Shown here: positions 1 to 10,648 of the stretch, piece after piece | Layout of the letters: each line of letters opens with the position of its first letter | How positions within the stretch are numbered: position 1 is the stretch's first letter | Notes under the pieces: model-generated | Seen by the model: the letters and a program-made list of their open reading frames with translations, nothing else | Told to the model about the DNA's origin: nothing | The model's database searches: none | Virus record (IMG/VR): IMGVR_UViG_3300028706_000010 | Coordinates: 1-51,138 of that record | Origin: a virus | DNA: 51,138 nt | Direction: 5' to 3' (one strand) | Program-made: the position numbers and the translations under genes

Positions 1-2703
1 ATGTGCAGCATCGATAGATCCATCAACATAATGTTCACTGTCGATGGCATTGTCTGCTATCTTAGCTCCATTAATAGCATCATTAGCTATCTTAGCTTGT
101 GTGACTTGCAGGTCTCCAATATCAGCTGTCGCTATAGTACCAGTCAACTCAGAGAATGCATGAGAGTGATTGATGCCTGCAACTGTGGTATTTATATTAA
201 TACTACCTAAATTGGTCATTGTTGCAGAACCAGTTACATCACCAGATAGTGTAATAGTAGGATCGTTTACATCAAATGATAATTTATCATTTACATCAAC
301 TGAAACACTGATACCGGACTCAGTATTCGGAGATGTTACCATAGCAGTCACTTTATCAGCTACATCCTCATCAAAAGTATCTGTACTCCAGGCAGCAGTT
401 CCTGCAGAAGCATATTTTAAGTACTTACCTGCACCACCACCAGCTGGTATATGCTTATTACCAGCAGTTGTCGGGTGGCTGTATACTGTATCAGAAGAAG
501 ATATAGTCAGCTTATTGGCATTGGTTCTTGTTACTGTAACCGCCGTACCTCCAGCAATCTCAATATCACTATCAGTTCCGGCTGATGCATCCAATCTAAG
601 TTTAGTTGTTGATGATGGTATATGACTAATATAAGTAGTATCTGATGATGATATTGTAAATTTACTGGCATTGGTCCTTGCGACAGTCACCGCAGTTCCA
701 CCCACAAATTCAATATCGTCTGTACTTGAATCTGATCCAGATAATCTCAACTTAGTTGTTGATGATGGTATTGACGTTGTGTATGTTGTATGCAGGTCTG
801 AAGGTACCGCCCATGAGAATGACCCATCACCATCAGATCTAAGGAATTGTGCTGTGGTTCCGTTACCAGACACATTTAACTGGGTTGCCCCAACACCATT
901 ATTTGTTATCGATACTCCATTACTATCTGTTGTAATACCAACACCACCAGTAATGGCAAAGTCCAGTTTATTGGAACCATCATCAAACGTTACATCAATA
1001 CCAGACGCAGTGTTACCATTAACCATTGATCCTACTGTATCAGTAACGGATTCAGTCCAGTCAGTAATATTACTCGCTGTGTGGGTATGAGAGTTATTAT
1101 CAACACTGAATGATAATTTGCCAGTACTATCTGTATATGTTTTGGTCAGGTCTCCTGAACTATCAAACATACCAGCAACATTATCTTGAATAAATTCAAG
1201 GAATGAACTTGAGTTGGTTGCTACAGTTGAACCACCAAGTATAACGCTCTTACCAGCACTAGGTGATATAGTAATAGATCCGGTGAATGTATTATCACCA
1301 GCAATTGTGTTATTTGATGATTTAGCAACATACTTGGTCGACAGCGTTGTGCCATTCTCGTTGAACGATGTTGCTTTAACTACACCAGATACATCAACTT
1401 TATTAGATGTGGTTGGTGCTTTGCTGATACCTATATTACCGGTCGTTGGATTGATTCTAAGCCGTTGTGTATTAGTTGTACCTACAGTAGTATTCAATAC
1501 CAGTTCATTATTATCAGTTGCGGTAATGCCCTTCTCCGATAGCGATAAGTATTTACCAGCATCAAGAGGACTGGTACCATCTCTTTTAAGATATTCACCA
1601 TCTAGCGTTGATACTGACGAGGCATTATATAATGAATTGAGGGCATCTAGAATCCTAGCAGTACCACCACCAGCACCAACAGTATTACCATCATAATCGG
1701 TTAGCATGTCGCCACCAATTTCAAGTTGAGCATCTCTTGCAAGATTACCGACTTCAGTAATCGCACCAGAAACTGTTGTGGCTGTTGTACCCATACCAGC
1801 TGCGGTGATTGTGCCTAGTGTATTAGTTGATGTCTTTAGTTCATTAATCGCACCAGATAAATCAGCAGCAGAGGTTGTTAATGTTGCACTACCTTGCTTG
1901 GAGTCTAGTTCATTAATCGCACCAGATAAATCAGCAGCAGCAGTAGTTAATGTGCCGTTACCTTGCTTGGAGTCTAGTTCATTAATCGCACCAGATAAAT
2001 CAGTAGCAGTAGTAGTTAATGTGCCGTTGCCCTGTCTGGCATCCAGTTCATTAATCGCACCAGATAAATCAGTAGCAGCAGTAGTTAATGTGCCGTTACC
2101 TTGCTTGCTGGTGAGGGTTGATATATTAGATACCGCAGTATCCAAAGTAGCGTCTAGTTCATTAATCGCACCAGATAAATCAGTAGCAGTAGTAGTTAAT
2201 GCTGCACTACCTTGTTTATTATCTAGTTCATTAATCGCAGCCTTTGTGTCAGCGGCCGCAGTAGTTAACACCAAAGATGCTGAACCGAGCTCATCGCGCA
2301 TCAGATTAGATTCTGCTTGAAGGTTAGATGTACCAGTACCCGACAATGTCACCGTCGCGACGCCAGACGAACCGTCGATAGTAGCAACAGTAATTGTCAG
2401 ATCGTTAGTGGTTATTAACCCACCCAGATCTGACCCATATACGGTTATAACATCACCGACACTATAACCCAAACCAGCTGTTGTGATAGCATTGAGTGTA
2501 TACACACCAGCAACTGAATCTATAGAGAATATAGCAACTTGGGCACCCGCATATCCAGTTGGTGGTTGGCCCGTGATGCCAGTAAAACTGACAGTAGCAT
2601 TCTTATACAGTGAGGGATAATCACCAAGATTGGCACCCAATTCATTGGTTTTCTGTCTCCATGATTCAAATGTATCGGTTTTTGTAATCTTAACGTATGC
2701 CAT
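1..2703 (-). CDS. Tail-fibre-like structural protein, 3' part outside window
   Basis: The minus frame stays open from the ATG at 2703 to the window edge (901 codons), so the C-terminus is missing. The start (MAYVKITKTDTFESWR) is typical of long tail-fibre or accessory structural proteins of marine T4-like phages. Low-complexity beta-rich segments follow, for example GDVTGSATMTNLGSI and serial AKIANDAI/AKIADNAI heptad-like repeats near the left edge. A block of 23-residue repeats (about residues 150-288) lies near the N-terminus. It is the last gene of the baseplate operon seen here, 5 bp after a small coiled-coil gene, the usual place for distal tail proteins. It probably forms a trimeric fibre involved in host contact. 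Receptor specificity cannot be read from the sequence. Confidence 0.75.
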   Translation of the reverse strand, partial: MAYVKITKTDTFESWRQKTNELGANLGDYPSLYKNATVSFTGITGQPPTGYAGAQVAIFSIDSVAGVYTLNAITTAGLGYSVGDVITVYGSDLGGLITTNDLTITVATIDGSSGVATVTLSGTGTSNLQAESNLMRDELGSASLVLTTAAADTKAAINELDNKQGSAALTTTATDLSGAINELDATLDTAVSNISTLTSKQGNGTLTTAATDLSGAINELDARQGNGTLTTTATDLSGAINELDSKQGNGTLTTAAADLSGAINELDSKQGSATLTTSAADLSGAINELKTSTNTLGTITAAGMGTTATTVSGAITEVGNLARDAQLEIGGDMLTDYDGNTVGAGGGTARILDALNSLYNASSVSTLDGEYLKRDGTSPLDAGKYLSLSEKGITATDNNELVLNTTVGTTNTQRLRINPTTGNIGISKAPTTSNKVDVSGVVKATSFNENGTTLSTKYVAKSSNNTIAGDNTFTGSITISPSAGKSVILGGSTVATNSSSFLEFIQDNVAGMFDSSGDLTKTYTDSTGKLSFSVDNNSHTHTASNITDWTESVTDTVGSMVNGNTASGIDVTFDDGSNKLDFAITGGVGITTDSNGVSITNNGVGATQLNVSGNGTTAQFLRSDGDGSFSWAVPSDLHTTYTTSIPSSTTKLRLSGSDSSTDDIEFVGGTAVTVARTNASKFTISSSDTTYISHIPSSTTKLRLDASAGTDSDIEIAGGTAVTVTRTNANKLTISSSDTVYSHPTTAGNKHIPAGGGAGKYLKYASAGTAAWSTDTFDEDVADKVTAMVTSPNTESGISVSVDVNDKLSFDVNDPTITLSGDVTGSATMTNLGSININTTVAGINHSHAFSELTGTIATADIGDLQVTQAKIANDAINGAKIADNAIDSEHYVDGSIDAAH
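1841..2250 (-). repeat. 69-bp (23-aa) tandem repeats inside the fibre gene
   Basis: The + strand phrase tcattaatcgcaccagataa recurs at 1841, 1910, 1979, 2048 and 2159, with a diverged copy at 2228. The period is 69 bp, apart from one step of 111 bp (69+42). The repeats are in frame and encode GAINELD...LTT.ATDLSG modules, probably a triple-stranded shaft. Near-identity suggests recent expansion or gene conversion. Confidence 0.9.
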
Positions 2704-2708
2704 TTGTG

Positions 2709-2924
2709 TTATCTCTCTTTTAATAAACTTTTGAGTAAATCTTTAATCTCTTGCATGTCGGATTTAAGATCTTTAATATCTTGTTCTTGAGCTTTAACTC
2801 TCTCTCGTGCGCTTAATGATGCAGCTGCAGCGGATTCATTAGTATTTATAATAGCACCAGAAGAAGCATCTCTAAATAAATTAGAGTGCCCCTTAACTGG
2901 TATCATATTAGATTTATCGATCAT
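2709..2924 (-). CDS. Small coiled-coil virion-associated protein
   Basis: This 71-residue protein starts MIDKSNMIPVKGHSNLFRD and has a C-terminal charged heptad region (about residues 38-71, VKAQEQDIKDLKSDMQEIKD) that should form a coiled coil. Similar small proteins beginning with a 'GHSNLxRD..SGAI' phrase sit among structural genes of marine T4-like phages. Its start codon overlaps the stop of the 1729-aa gene by one base (TAATG), indicating coupled translation within the baseplate operon. The function is unknown; a connector or fibre-assembly role would fit its position between a large baseplate protein and the fibre. Confidence 0.7.
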   Translation of the reverse strand: MIDKSNMIPVKGHSNLFRDASSGAIINTNESAAAASLSARERVKAQEQDIKDLKSDMQEIKDLLKSLLKER

Positions 2925-5900
2925 TATGGCAATATTGCCACAATCCTAAGATCCTTACATGTCGGTATCTTAGAGCTGTCAGATGATCTCAATACAATCT
3001 TAACCTTAAATGCAGAGAATGTACCCGTTGGGTCTATAATATACTCAGACTCATTAAATGTATTGGAATCAGTATATGGGATAGGCTCCACAGGGCTTGA
3101 TAGAACCCACGAACTATTATCCAAATCATCTTCAGATGCTGACGTTTTATAATACACATCAATATGGGTCTGGGATGGTCTGTTTGTGTCTAGATATACA
3201 TGAATACCATCAGATGCACTTTTCAGTGTTACTGACTTAGTCACATATTTAGACTTAACGGATCCACCCGTGGATGCAGTTTCTGCTATGAAGTTTTCAA
3301 TTTTATTCTTCTTAGGGTCGGGATCGATTTCACCGATAGCTTCAGGATTGTCTATTCTGTTAGCAACTGTGATAACAGAACATCTCTCTAGATCTATAAC
3401 AGGAGAGATATTATCATTACTTGAAGATAATGTTCCCCGCACGATTATAGAATCTCCTGACTTATTATCAGATGAGGCGATAACCTTAGGTTTATCTACA
3501 GTGAAGTTCTGATTGACTATAATTGGTGAAAATGTAGTATCAACCACGTATGGAGTAGGTGTTGTTGTACCCAAACTCATACCTGATGCCATCTTAACAC
3601 CCCATGTAGAATTAGTCCCAGGAAAATTGATACTCTGGACATAAGGCATGAAGGTGTTGATCAGCTGGTTCTGGGTTGCAATGATATTACCACCACCACC
3701 AATTCCTGTACCTGTTGCATTAGATCCACCAAGATCGATCTTATATTGATCCATTTCAACATCATACACTGTATGTGTTCCATTTAAAGTAGTGAGACCA
3801 TTGAAGCTATCAGCTCCAGATATTGTCACTTCAGATGCAATAGAATCTGTAGTATTAAAGAAATGATGATTAGGATGTGATACAGTAATCACAGTAGATC
3901 CACTAGTTGAAGTGAATGCATGCTTGACCAATTTCCTAGTAGAAACTGTACCATTCGATAATCCCAACACCCCAGCAGCCGCTGTGTCAAACTGAGCACG
4001 ATTGATCTTAAACTTAATATCTTTATTTTGATCAGGCGACCATGTTGAGGCATTCTGAGATTTAAACAACACACCAGCATAAGGCTGCTTAGATATTCTC
4101 TTACCGGTCACATAGTTGTCATCACCAATTCCAGCATACCATACATTGTACTTATTGGAATTGGCCAAAATAACAAAGCAATATTCCTGATTTTCCTGTA
4201 AGTATATAGGAGAATCGAATAGGAAGTTAGTTGCAAGATCTGGGCTAGGATTATGTGTGTTTAAATCAACAACATTAACGTTAGATGGGTTCAATGTAAC
4301 TTCGGAGAACGGTAATATTACCTGAGTAGGTATACCATTTTTCATCTCACGGACCTGCAATGTCACAGATTCATTTGCATCTTTGGTGTGGAAGAATAGA
4401 TCTACTGATGTTATAAACGCACCGCCAGAAATATCAATCATAAAGGATTGTGCTAATGGATCTACCCACCTTACGGTATCTCTAGATGATCTGTCTGTCA
4501 ATATTCTACTATCACCAACCTCACTACGCTCAATGGTGGGGATGCGAGTTGATATTGTAATATTCTCTTTAGTCTCTATTAAGCCCTTCGCAGTATAATT
4601 CTCTTCTGATGATGTATCTGATTGGCCATTCGTAGAAGAATCTGTCAATTTGAATAATCTTGAACCAGATTTAAATGATCTTGTTGAGTTATTAGGAATG
4701 AAGAACGACCCAATAACTTCACCGTTAGCATCACTTGTTAATATAGTAGCACCATCAGGATGAGAAGTGTGAGAGTTGATCCCAGTGACTATCGAGTTAT
4801 CGTTATCAGAATACTGAATGTATGTGGATTCTTCTCTGACAAAATTAGCAACATCAACACCATCAAAGAATGCATATACTTGAGTATTGGGCTTCAGTCT
4901 GGTCGCTTTAAATGCAACTTTTCTAGATCTAATAAACGGAGCAAAGTTAACCTCTACTACTCTATCTCCGATATTTGTTGATAATGTGTCTGGAACAACT
5001 GATGTTGAGATTCCAGAACGGCTCTGACCTGAAGTGGTGATGGTTGTTGTGGTATCTGTAACTCTTCGTCCTACCCTAGATGTAGAGGTAGAACCAGTTG
5101 ATCCACTCCAGTTAGTCTGCCATTCATTCCACACAGTACCGAGCGCATTTGTAGAATCAATCATGCCCATCATAGCATCATATACACCCTCTTGGTCAAT
5201 AACCAAGGCTGGACGTTGAGTAGTATCTCTCCACTCGTCTGTTGATGGTGACATATCCATACTGCCCACCCAAGAGAATACATCGAATGGGTTGACATTC
5301 ATCCATGCTGATGCTTGGTCCTGATCAGCAAGTGAAATTTCAGTATATGGTAATGTGACCAGATCACCAGTCTTCTGAACCCCAGTAGATAATGAACTTG
5401 AATACTTCAACGATACATTATCAGAAGCAAACTGAGGACGTAATAGATGATTATCACGATCAATTGCAGATCTATATTCGGAGTTAGTAACATCACCCAC
5501 ACTATGTGTTGTGAAACTATCAACAATAAATCCACTCTTAACACGTTGAACGCCTGTACCAGAATCAATTATTTGTCGGCTATCGGCATCCTTTTCAAGC
5601 AGTGACAGAGATGTATAGTATTCGAGATTATTAACTCTCTTTTCAATACGCCCAATGTCCCTCATCGTATATCGTTTATTGTCAACCATTGTGGGCAATA
5701 CTTCAGAAGGGCCTTCGGTGTATGCTTTCATATATACATTATACAACACCATAGCATCTTTAGGATCTTCTGGTAATTCTGGTTCCGATGATGACACTCC
5801 CTCAACTACACCAAATTTACCATCTTTATCAATATAAACTTTATCAATGCGGTTCAAGTAATATTGAATATCTGTGGTAAATGTTGTTTGTGGTTCCGGG

Positions 5901-8113
5901 CATACTGTAAGATGATTACCCGTTCCAGTGAAGTTTTCGCCAGCATTAGATTCGCGAGGTCTGAAGTCAATAGCAGATCTCAACTCTATTGTCTTACCAA
6001 GGCTCTTAGAGTTAAATTTAGGGATATCTTCATATCTTACATCATTACCACTACTATCCACAAGACCGTCATATGAATCGACTGTAAAGAAGTCACCTGA
6101 TCCGGTATGCGTGAAATATTCAAATACAATTTTTAACTGGCCAGTAGGAACGAATGCAGTATTTGCTTTGAGCTTAATTCGTGATAATGCATAGAAGTTA
6201 TCTCTTTGGCCGTTATCAAAGTCATAATATTCAGCAACATCAGTATCAGATACAGCAGCCCCCGTGGCCATGTCTGCTGACATATGCACATTCAATAATC
6301 TATAACCATCTGCACGATCCAGTTGCATATCAGCAGTAGGTGTTGCAACATTATATTGACTGACGTTTGGTGCACCACCTGTGGTTAATGATTTTGTTTT
6401 CTGCCATATTGATCTCTTCACACCAGCTATCAACGTCATATTAGAGTTATTATGTGCGCCAAGGCCATGCACTGTCACTGATAGGCTATCGCCAGATATG
6501 GTGACAGATGGTATTGTAATAATTGTGCCGTCATCCTTGGTTAGGATCCAATTCTCATCATCAAAAGGTTCGAATTGTTCTGCAGTACCTACTGTACTGA
6601 ATATAGCATCACCTGAAGATACTGAATCAGTACCGACAATTCTATTGCAATAATACACATAGTTGAAATCATCCGGCTCGTTATCAGCAGATGAATCGCA
6701 GGTCTTAACCCGATTAAATGGGGTAGGAAATACCATTGTATTTCTGCCAGGATCTTTAACGATAGCCTTGCCTGAATCAAGTACTACTGTGGCATTGAAT
6801 GGGATTGTGCCTGCAGTATATAATGTCCTTACATCATCGAATATTTCAGAACTATTCATCTCGATATCAAATAAGTAGATATTATACTCACCAGAACCAT
6901 TATATACTATAGACCTCGCTCGCGCAAAACCAATTATAGCGGCACTAGAATTCTTCAGGCTGATTCGTTTAAAATCTGTAATGAATGGCAATCCAGTCAT
7001 AGTATCAACCACGACATAGTTACCTACCTGAGCAGGAACCGAAGCGGCTTCGAATAGTGATGATTCTCTGGCTTTATTTGTGGCTAGTTGAGTAGTTGAT
7101 AGTGTCTCAATTTCATAACCCCTAACATAAGCTTTAGAAGGTTCCATACCTAATGAGATTTTAGAAGAATCACCAGAAGCATGAACATCAGTATGCTCAT
7201 TAATATCCATTAAGAATGGTCTGACACTATAGTTACCAGATTCATCAAATGTTCTTCGTGCCATAGCCTCTTCAATTACAGCATATTCAGTTGCCCGAAC
7301 ATGTTGAGTTACCGAACCATCTTCGATACGTAGTAACAATAAGAAGTTGTCTGAAGCAACAACACCGACAGCCTGTTTAACTAGAGTCGTTGATATTTGA
7401 TATCTATGTGCACCAGGAGCAGCATAGTTAGGTGTTCCATTAGCATTATCATTCAATGATTCATCACCAGCGGAAGTCTGAATCGATTCCACAACCTCTA
7501 AACCGATATCGTACGTAGGAGATGCAACGTACTTATCTAAGATAATTGTATCAGACTTAACTACAACCATATGACCTTTAATGAAGTATATACCATCTTC
7601 AATTGAGGCAATTGAGCCAAATCCTGTAGGTGAAGTCGTTGATACGACACCAGTGAATGATGAAGCTGTGATAGAATCCGACGATGCGAAAATTGTCTTG
7701 CCAGCACTACCAGTGTTCATATACTTAACATATAGAGTAACTGGATCTAAACCAGATGCGGCTTCAGCATGTACAACTCTAGCCTTCAAACCAGATACGG
7801 CTTCAGTGAATTCAAGATCCTTCAATTGTGTCATATCGACAGAGTTAATTGAATCAAGCTTGACATAGGCTATAGACGGTTCTACTGTACTATGACCAGG
7901 AATGATCATACTACCTTCTTTAAACAAGTTATTAGAAACTTGCGTGACTTGGTTCTGCAGTATAGACTGCAGTTGAGTTAACTCACGGGCCTGGACCGCA
8001 TGACCGGGTCTAAAGAGAACCCTATTGTACTTCTCTTTAGGCGATAAACCGTCTACTGCAGTTGCAGTTTCAAAGTCATCGTAATATGGTTCTACATTAA
8101 ACTTAATTGTCAT
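2924..8113 (-). CDS. Very large baseplate/tail structural protein, DUF4815 type (1729 aa)
   Basis: The N-terminus (PYYDDFETATAVDGLSPKEK followed by RVLFRPGHAVQARELTQLQS) matches the DUF4815 family, large virion proteins found next to gp8/gp6 in cyanophages and other marine T4-likes. The remaining sequence is beta-rich, with many Ser/Thr/Gly stretches and no catalytic motif. At 1729 residues it is the largest gene here and lies between gp8 and the fibre gene, where T4 carries genes 9-12. It therefore probably replaces the T4 gp9/10/11/12 layer, linking baseplate wedge to fibre. That role is inferred from position. Start chosen at the ATG 12 bp after the gp8 stop. Confidence 0.8.
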   Translation of the reverse strand: MTIKFNVEPYYDDFETATAVDGLSPKEKYNRVLFRPGHAVQARELTQLQSILQNQVTQVSNNLFKEGSMIIPGHSTVEPSIAYVKLDSINSVDMTQLKDLEFTEAVSGLKARVVHAEAASGLDPVTLYVKYMNTGSAGKTIFASSDSITASSFTGVVSTTSPTGFGSIASIEDGIYFIKGHMVVVKSDTIILDKYVASPTYDIGLEVVESIQTSAGDESLNDNANGTPNYAAPGAHRYQISTTLVKQAVGVVASDNFLLLLRIEDGSVTQHVRATEYAVIEEAMARRTFDESGNYSVRPFLMDINEHTDVHASGDSSKISLGMEPSKAYVRGYEIETLSTTQLATNKARESSLFEAASVPAQVGNYVVVDTMTGLPFITDFKRISLKNSSAAIIGFARARSIVYNGSGEYNIYLFDIEMNSSEIFDDVRTLYTAGTIPFNATVVLDSGKAIVKDPGRNTMVFPTPFNRVKTCDSSADNEPDDFNYVYYCNRIVGTDSVSSGDAIFSTVGTAEQFEPFDDENWILTKDDGTIITIPSVTISGDSLSVTVHGLGAHNNSNMTLIAGVKRSIWQKTKSLTTGGAPNVSQYNVATPTADMQLDRADGYRLLNVHMSADMATGAAVSDTDVAEYYDFDNGQRDNFYALSRIKLKANTAFVPTGQLKIVFEYFTHTGSGDFFTVDSYDGLVDSSGNDVRYEDIPKFNSKSLGKTIELRSAIDFRPRESNAGENFTGTGNHLTVCPEPQTTFTTDIQYYLNRIDKVYIDKDGKFGVVEGVSSSEPELPEDPKDAMVLYNVYMKAYTEGPSEVLPTMVDNKRYTMRDIGRIEKRVNNLEYYTSLSLLEKDADSRQIIDSGTGVQRVKSGFIVDSFTTHSVGDVTNSEYRSAIDRDNHLLRPQFASDNVSLKYSSSLSTGVQKTGDLVTLPYTEISLADQDQASAWMNVNPFDVFSWVGSMDMSPSTDEWRDTTQRPALVIDQEGVYDAMMGMIDSTNALGTVWNEWQTNWSGSTGSTSTSRVGRRVTDTTTTITTSGQSRSGISTSVVPDTLSTNIGDRVVEVNFAPFIRSRKVAFKATRLKPNTQVYAFFDGVDVANFVREESTYIQYSDNDNSIVTGINSHTSHPDGATILTSDANGEVIGSFFIPNNSTRSFKSGSRLFKLTDSSTNGQSDTSSEENYTAKGLIETKENITISTRIPTIERSEVGDSRILTDRSSRDTVRWVDPLAQSFMIDISGGAFITSVDLFFHTKDANESVTLQVREMKNGIPTQVILPFSEVTLNPSNVNVVDLNTHNPSPDLATNFLFDSPIYLQENQEYCFVILANSNKYNVWYAGIGDDNYVTGKRISKQPYAGVLFKSQNASTWSPDQNKDIKFKINRAQFDTAAAGVLGLSNGTVSTRKLVKHAFTSTSGSTVITVSHPNHHFFNTTDSIASEVTISGADSFNGLTTLNGTHTVYDVEMDQYKIDLGGSNATGTGIGGGGNIIATQNQLINTFMPYVQSINFPGTNSTWGVKMASGMSLGTTTPTPYVVDTTFSPIIVNQNFTVDKPKVIASSDNKSGDSIIVRGTLSSSNDNISPVIDLERCSVITVANRIDNPEAIGEIDPDPKKNKIENFIAETASTGGSVKSKYVTKSVTLKSASDGIHVYLDTNRPSQTHIDVYYKTSASEDDLDNSSWVLSSPVEPIPYTDSNTFNESEYIIDPTGTFSAFKVKIVLRSSDSSKIPTCKDLRIVAILP

Positions 8114-8125
8114 CTCTAACTACCC

Positions 8126-9460
8126 TTAAAATTCTAGGACTAATTTTATTGTTTCGATTTGGTCCCCAGCACGATTAATCGGTGTGCGGTTTTCTAGGAA
8201 TATAACTTCACCCGAATATTGTTCCACTTCTGGGCTTGTCACCGCAGTCACATCCTGTCCTGCGCCAGAATCTCCATCTGGTCTGACATAATCAGACGCT
8301 GTGAAGTCTGTGAATCCTGTATCAGCAGTTTGGTGATATCTGATAATGCCATTAGTAGAATCGTATGAATCTACGACACCCTTAGCTCCAGATACTGTAC
8401 CCTCAAACACAGAATCATTAGCAAATGCACCACCCAACGCAATTGTTAATGACTTAGTGGCCTTTAAAGTGTCTGCTGTCGCAACTGTTGAAGTGCCATA
8501 ATTGGTTGGGTTTCTCACCAATCCAATTTGTCTGAAATCATTACCTACGATGAAATCATTACCATCAGCATATACTAACTTAACATTGATCGTAATATAA
8601 TGAGCACGCAATTCTTGTCTTGGGTCTGCTCCGAATCCGCCAGTTGGTGGCAGCACGGCATATGCCACAGCACCAGAGCCACCGCCACCTGATATCACAA
8701 CATTGGCTTGGTTGTAACCTGTACCCGGATTATCTACTGTTATGTCTGTTACAATACCACCAGAAACTGTAGCTGTGGCCATCGCACCCGTTCCATCCCC
8801 GACCACAGTGACAGTTGGTGTTGATGTATACCCAGTACCACCAGCTGATATTTTGATATTATAGAATGCACCAGGTATAGCTTCACTTTGTACATCCCAC
8901 TGATTTCTCAACGCGGCATCTGCACCAGCGCCGGGATCAGTAGCAATATAATCAACTGGTATAAATGCTGATGTTAAAAATTTACTAGCCGCATCAATTG
9001 ATAGTGAGAACATATATTTCCAGATATAGCCATCAACTGCTGTATAGTCGATAACGCCAGCTACTTGAACGCCTGTTAAATCTGGGCTCCTTGTGGATGC
9101 TCCAGGACCTGCCTTGAGGCACATATATACGTTGTTGTTGTCTGTTATGACATAATATTCTTTAGACTCCAATAGAGGATCTTTAGAATCATATTCAGCA
9201 TATACTGTTGACGTCCGCCATAACCTCAATGGTGTTGCATATCTTATGTCGGTAGAAAGAACCTTTTTCATGGCTGTCATATTCTGCCATGCATCAGTCT
9301 TCGTGAAAAATTCAGCATCAAGCGGAGTGTCTGGTACCGCATCATCAGCCCAACTCGTAGACCTACCAATAAAGAGGTAATATTTTGATGTATTTAGTAG
9401 ATCATTTACAAACTCTTTTGTTGAGTTTAATCTAAATTGATTGGTGATAATGGCAGTCAT
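8126..9460 (-). CDS. 8: Baseplate wedge protein gp8
   Basis: Both ends match T4 gp8: an N-terminal ITNQFR...YYLFIGRSTSWADD segment and a C-terminal YSGEVIFLENRTPINRAGDQ segment, equivalent to T4's SGEMIYMENRPPI. gp8 is a wedge subunit bridging gp7, gp10 and gp6. At 444 residues it exceeds T4 gp8 (334). The extra length is a Gly-rich insert around residues 200-275, with two GTGY-type beta motifs (GGTGYTSTPTVTV, then GTGYNQANVVISG) not present in T4. The gene sits in wedge order 6-7-8. Confidence 0.88.
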   Translation of the reverse strand: MTAIITNQFRLNSTKEFVNDLLNTSKYYLFIGRSTSWADDAVPDTPLDAEFFTKTDAWQNMTAMKKVLSTDIRYATPLRLWRTSTVYAEYDSKDPLLESKEYYVITDNNNVYMCLKAGPGASTRSPDLTGVQVAGVIDYTAVDGYIWKYMFSLSIDAASKFLTSAFIPVDYIATDPGAGADAALRNQWDVQSEAIPGAFYNIKISAGGTGYTSTPTVTVVGDGTGAMATATVSGGIVTDITVDNPGTGYNQANVVISGGGGSGAVAYAVLPPTGGFGADPRQELRAHYITINVKLVYADGNDFIVGNDFRQIGLVRNPTNYGTSTVATADTLKATKSLTIALGGAFANDSVFEGTVSGAKGVVDSYDSTNGIIRYHQTADTGFTDFTASDYVRPDGDSGAGQDVTAVTSPEVEQYSGEVIFLENRTPINRAGDQIETIKLVLEF

Positions 9461-9472
9461 TTATTGATGCTC

Positions 9473-10645
9473 CTAATTTGAAATTTCAATGACGGAATCC
9501 ATATTCACGTCTATAGTATTATTTATTGTATCTTCGAAGGTGTAACCCAAGAATCCACCGATGGGTGATGATAAGTTAAATTTAATATTCTCAAACCACT
9601 CTTCCGGCCCTTGTTTATTTATCTGATTCGTCGGACTATATTCTTTAATATATAAAGAAGCAAATTCGCCGTTTCTGGTCTTGACAAACGTGGGCTGCAT
9701 TCCAACAACAGGAATGATAATAGGTATAGGTAATCCACCGATCTGATAACCATGCTGTGACAGTGGTGCGGATTGACCAAGTGAATCTAAAGATAAAAGT
9801 ATCTCACCGAAGAATTTAAAGCCCGCAGGATGTATTAATCTATTAAATGCATTCTTCCACTTATCTGCATCCTGGCCCGTCCTTAATACATATGAAAACT
9901 TTTGGTAGAGGTATGAATCTTGTATGAATTTTTTGTACGACACAAACCCGTCGTCAGTAGAGTAAGACCCACTTGCTCTAATTTTCACCACATCAGTAGC
10001 GCTTAATGTTGATGTAAATACCAAAGAGTAGTCGAGCCTATTATTTACATTATCTACAGTGACGACAGGTTTATAATCAGTTCTATATACATCATTCACA
10101 AACACCAGTGCATTATCAAACTTCAATAAACTGCCATTATCATCATTGCCTGATATTGTAGTGGTGCCAGATGTTAATGTGTATGTATATATTGGAGAGT
10201 AGCTACTCGGGTTCGCAATAGTATCCGCTCTGAGGTTGTTCCATTTACCATCAGATGGCTTCAGTATATCATCCTGAGGAAAATATAATTCGACATTATC
10301 CTTGTATAATATATTAAAGAAATCATCAATTGATTGTGGTGTGCCTGAAGCTTTATAATATGTTGCTAATTGCTTATATAATAATTTAGGATCAGCTGAG
10401 AATTTACCAGGCACAGCTGCACCGATCTCAGCTTGTATGCTCGGCAACAAAGCCTGATCCATATGATCAACGTCACGTTGCATATCTAGATTATTTTGAT
10501 AATAACCAGCTTTATTTTCAAGTTCGAGGTAATCGACATACGCCTTCAGGAACTCAACCAGATCAGGGTTTTCTGCAACCACATGATCTGGCATTATTGA
10601 AGATATCGTACTCTTTAATCCTAGAGAAGTGCTTACATGACTCAT
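9473..10645 (-). CDS. 7: Baseplate wedge protein similar to the C-terminal part of T4 gp7
   Basis: This 390-residue protein aligns by eye with the last third of T4 gp7 (1032 aa). Shared points are the IMPDH...FLKAYVDYLE start (T4 TMMPDS...FCEAYIQYL), the YKASGTPQSIDDFFNILYKD segment (T4 STKGIEASYKFLFKVLYNE) and WKNAFNRLIHPAGFKFFGEI (T4 WKSDVIRFVHPVGFGFIAI). The N-terminal two thirds of T4 gp7 are absent, as expected for the shorter wedge proteins of distant T4 relatives. It lies between gp6 and gp8, as in T4. Confidence 0.78.
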   Translation of the reverse strand: MSHVSTSLGLKSTISSIMPDHVVAENPDLVEFLKAYVDYLELENKAGYYQNNLDMQRDVDHMDQALLPSIQAEIGAAVPGKFSADPKLLYKQLATYYKASGTPQSIDDFFNILYKDNVELYFPQDDILKPSDGKWNNLRADTIANPSSYSPIYTYTLTSGTTTISGNDDNGSLLKFDNALVFVNDVYRTDYKPVVTVDNVNNRLDYSLVFTSTLSATDVVKIRASGSYSTDDGFVSYKKFIQDSYLYQKFSYVLRTGQDADKWKNAFNRLIHPAGFKFFGEILLSLDSLGQSAPLSQHGYQIGGLPIPIIIPVVGMQPTFVKTRNGEFASLYIKEYSPTNQINKQGPEEWFENIKFNLSSPIGGFLGYTFEDTINNTIDVNMDSVIEISN

Positions 10646-10648
10646 GTT

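Noticed and set aside
1841-2250. CRISPR-like spaced repeats
   Set aside because: The repeats are contiguous, in frame, with coding spacers of conserved sequence, so they are protein repeats.
170-2320. Several plus-strand open frames of 139-180 codons
   Set aside because: They are shadows of the long minus-strand fibre frame; its repeats are what keep the opposite frames open.
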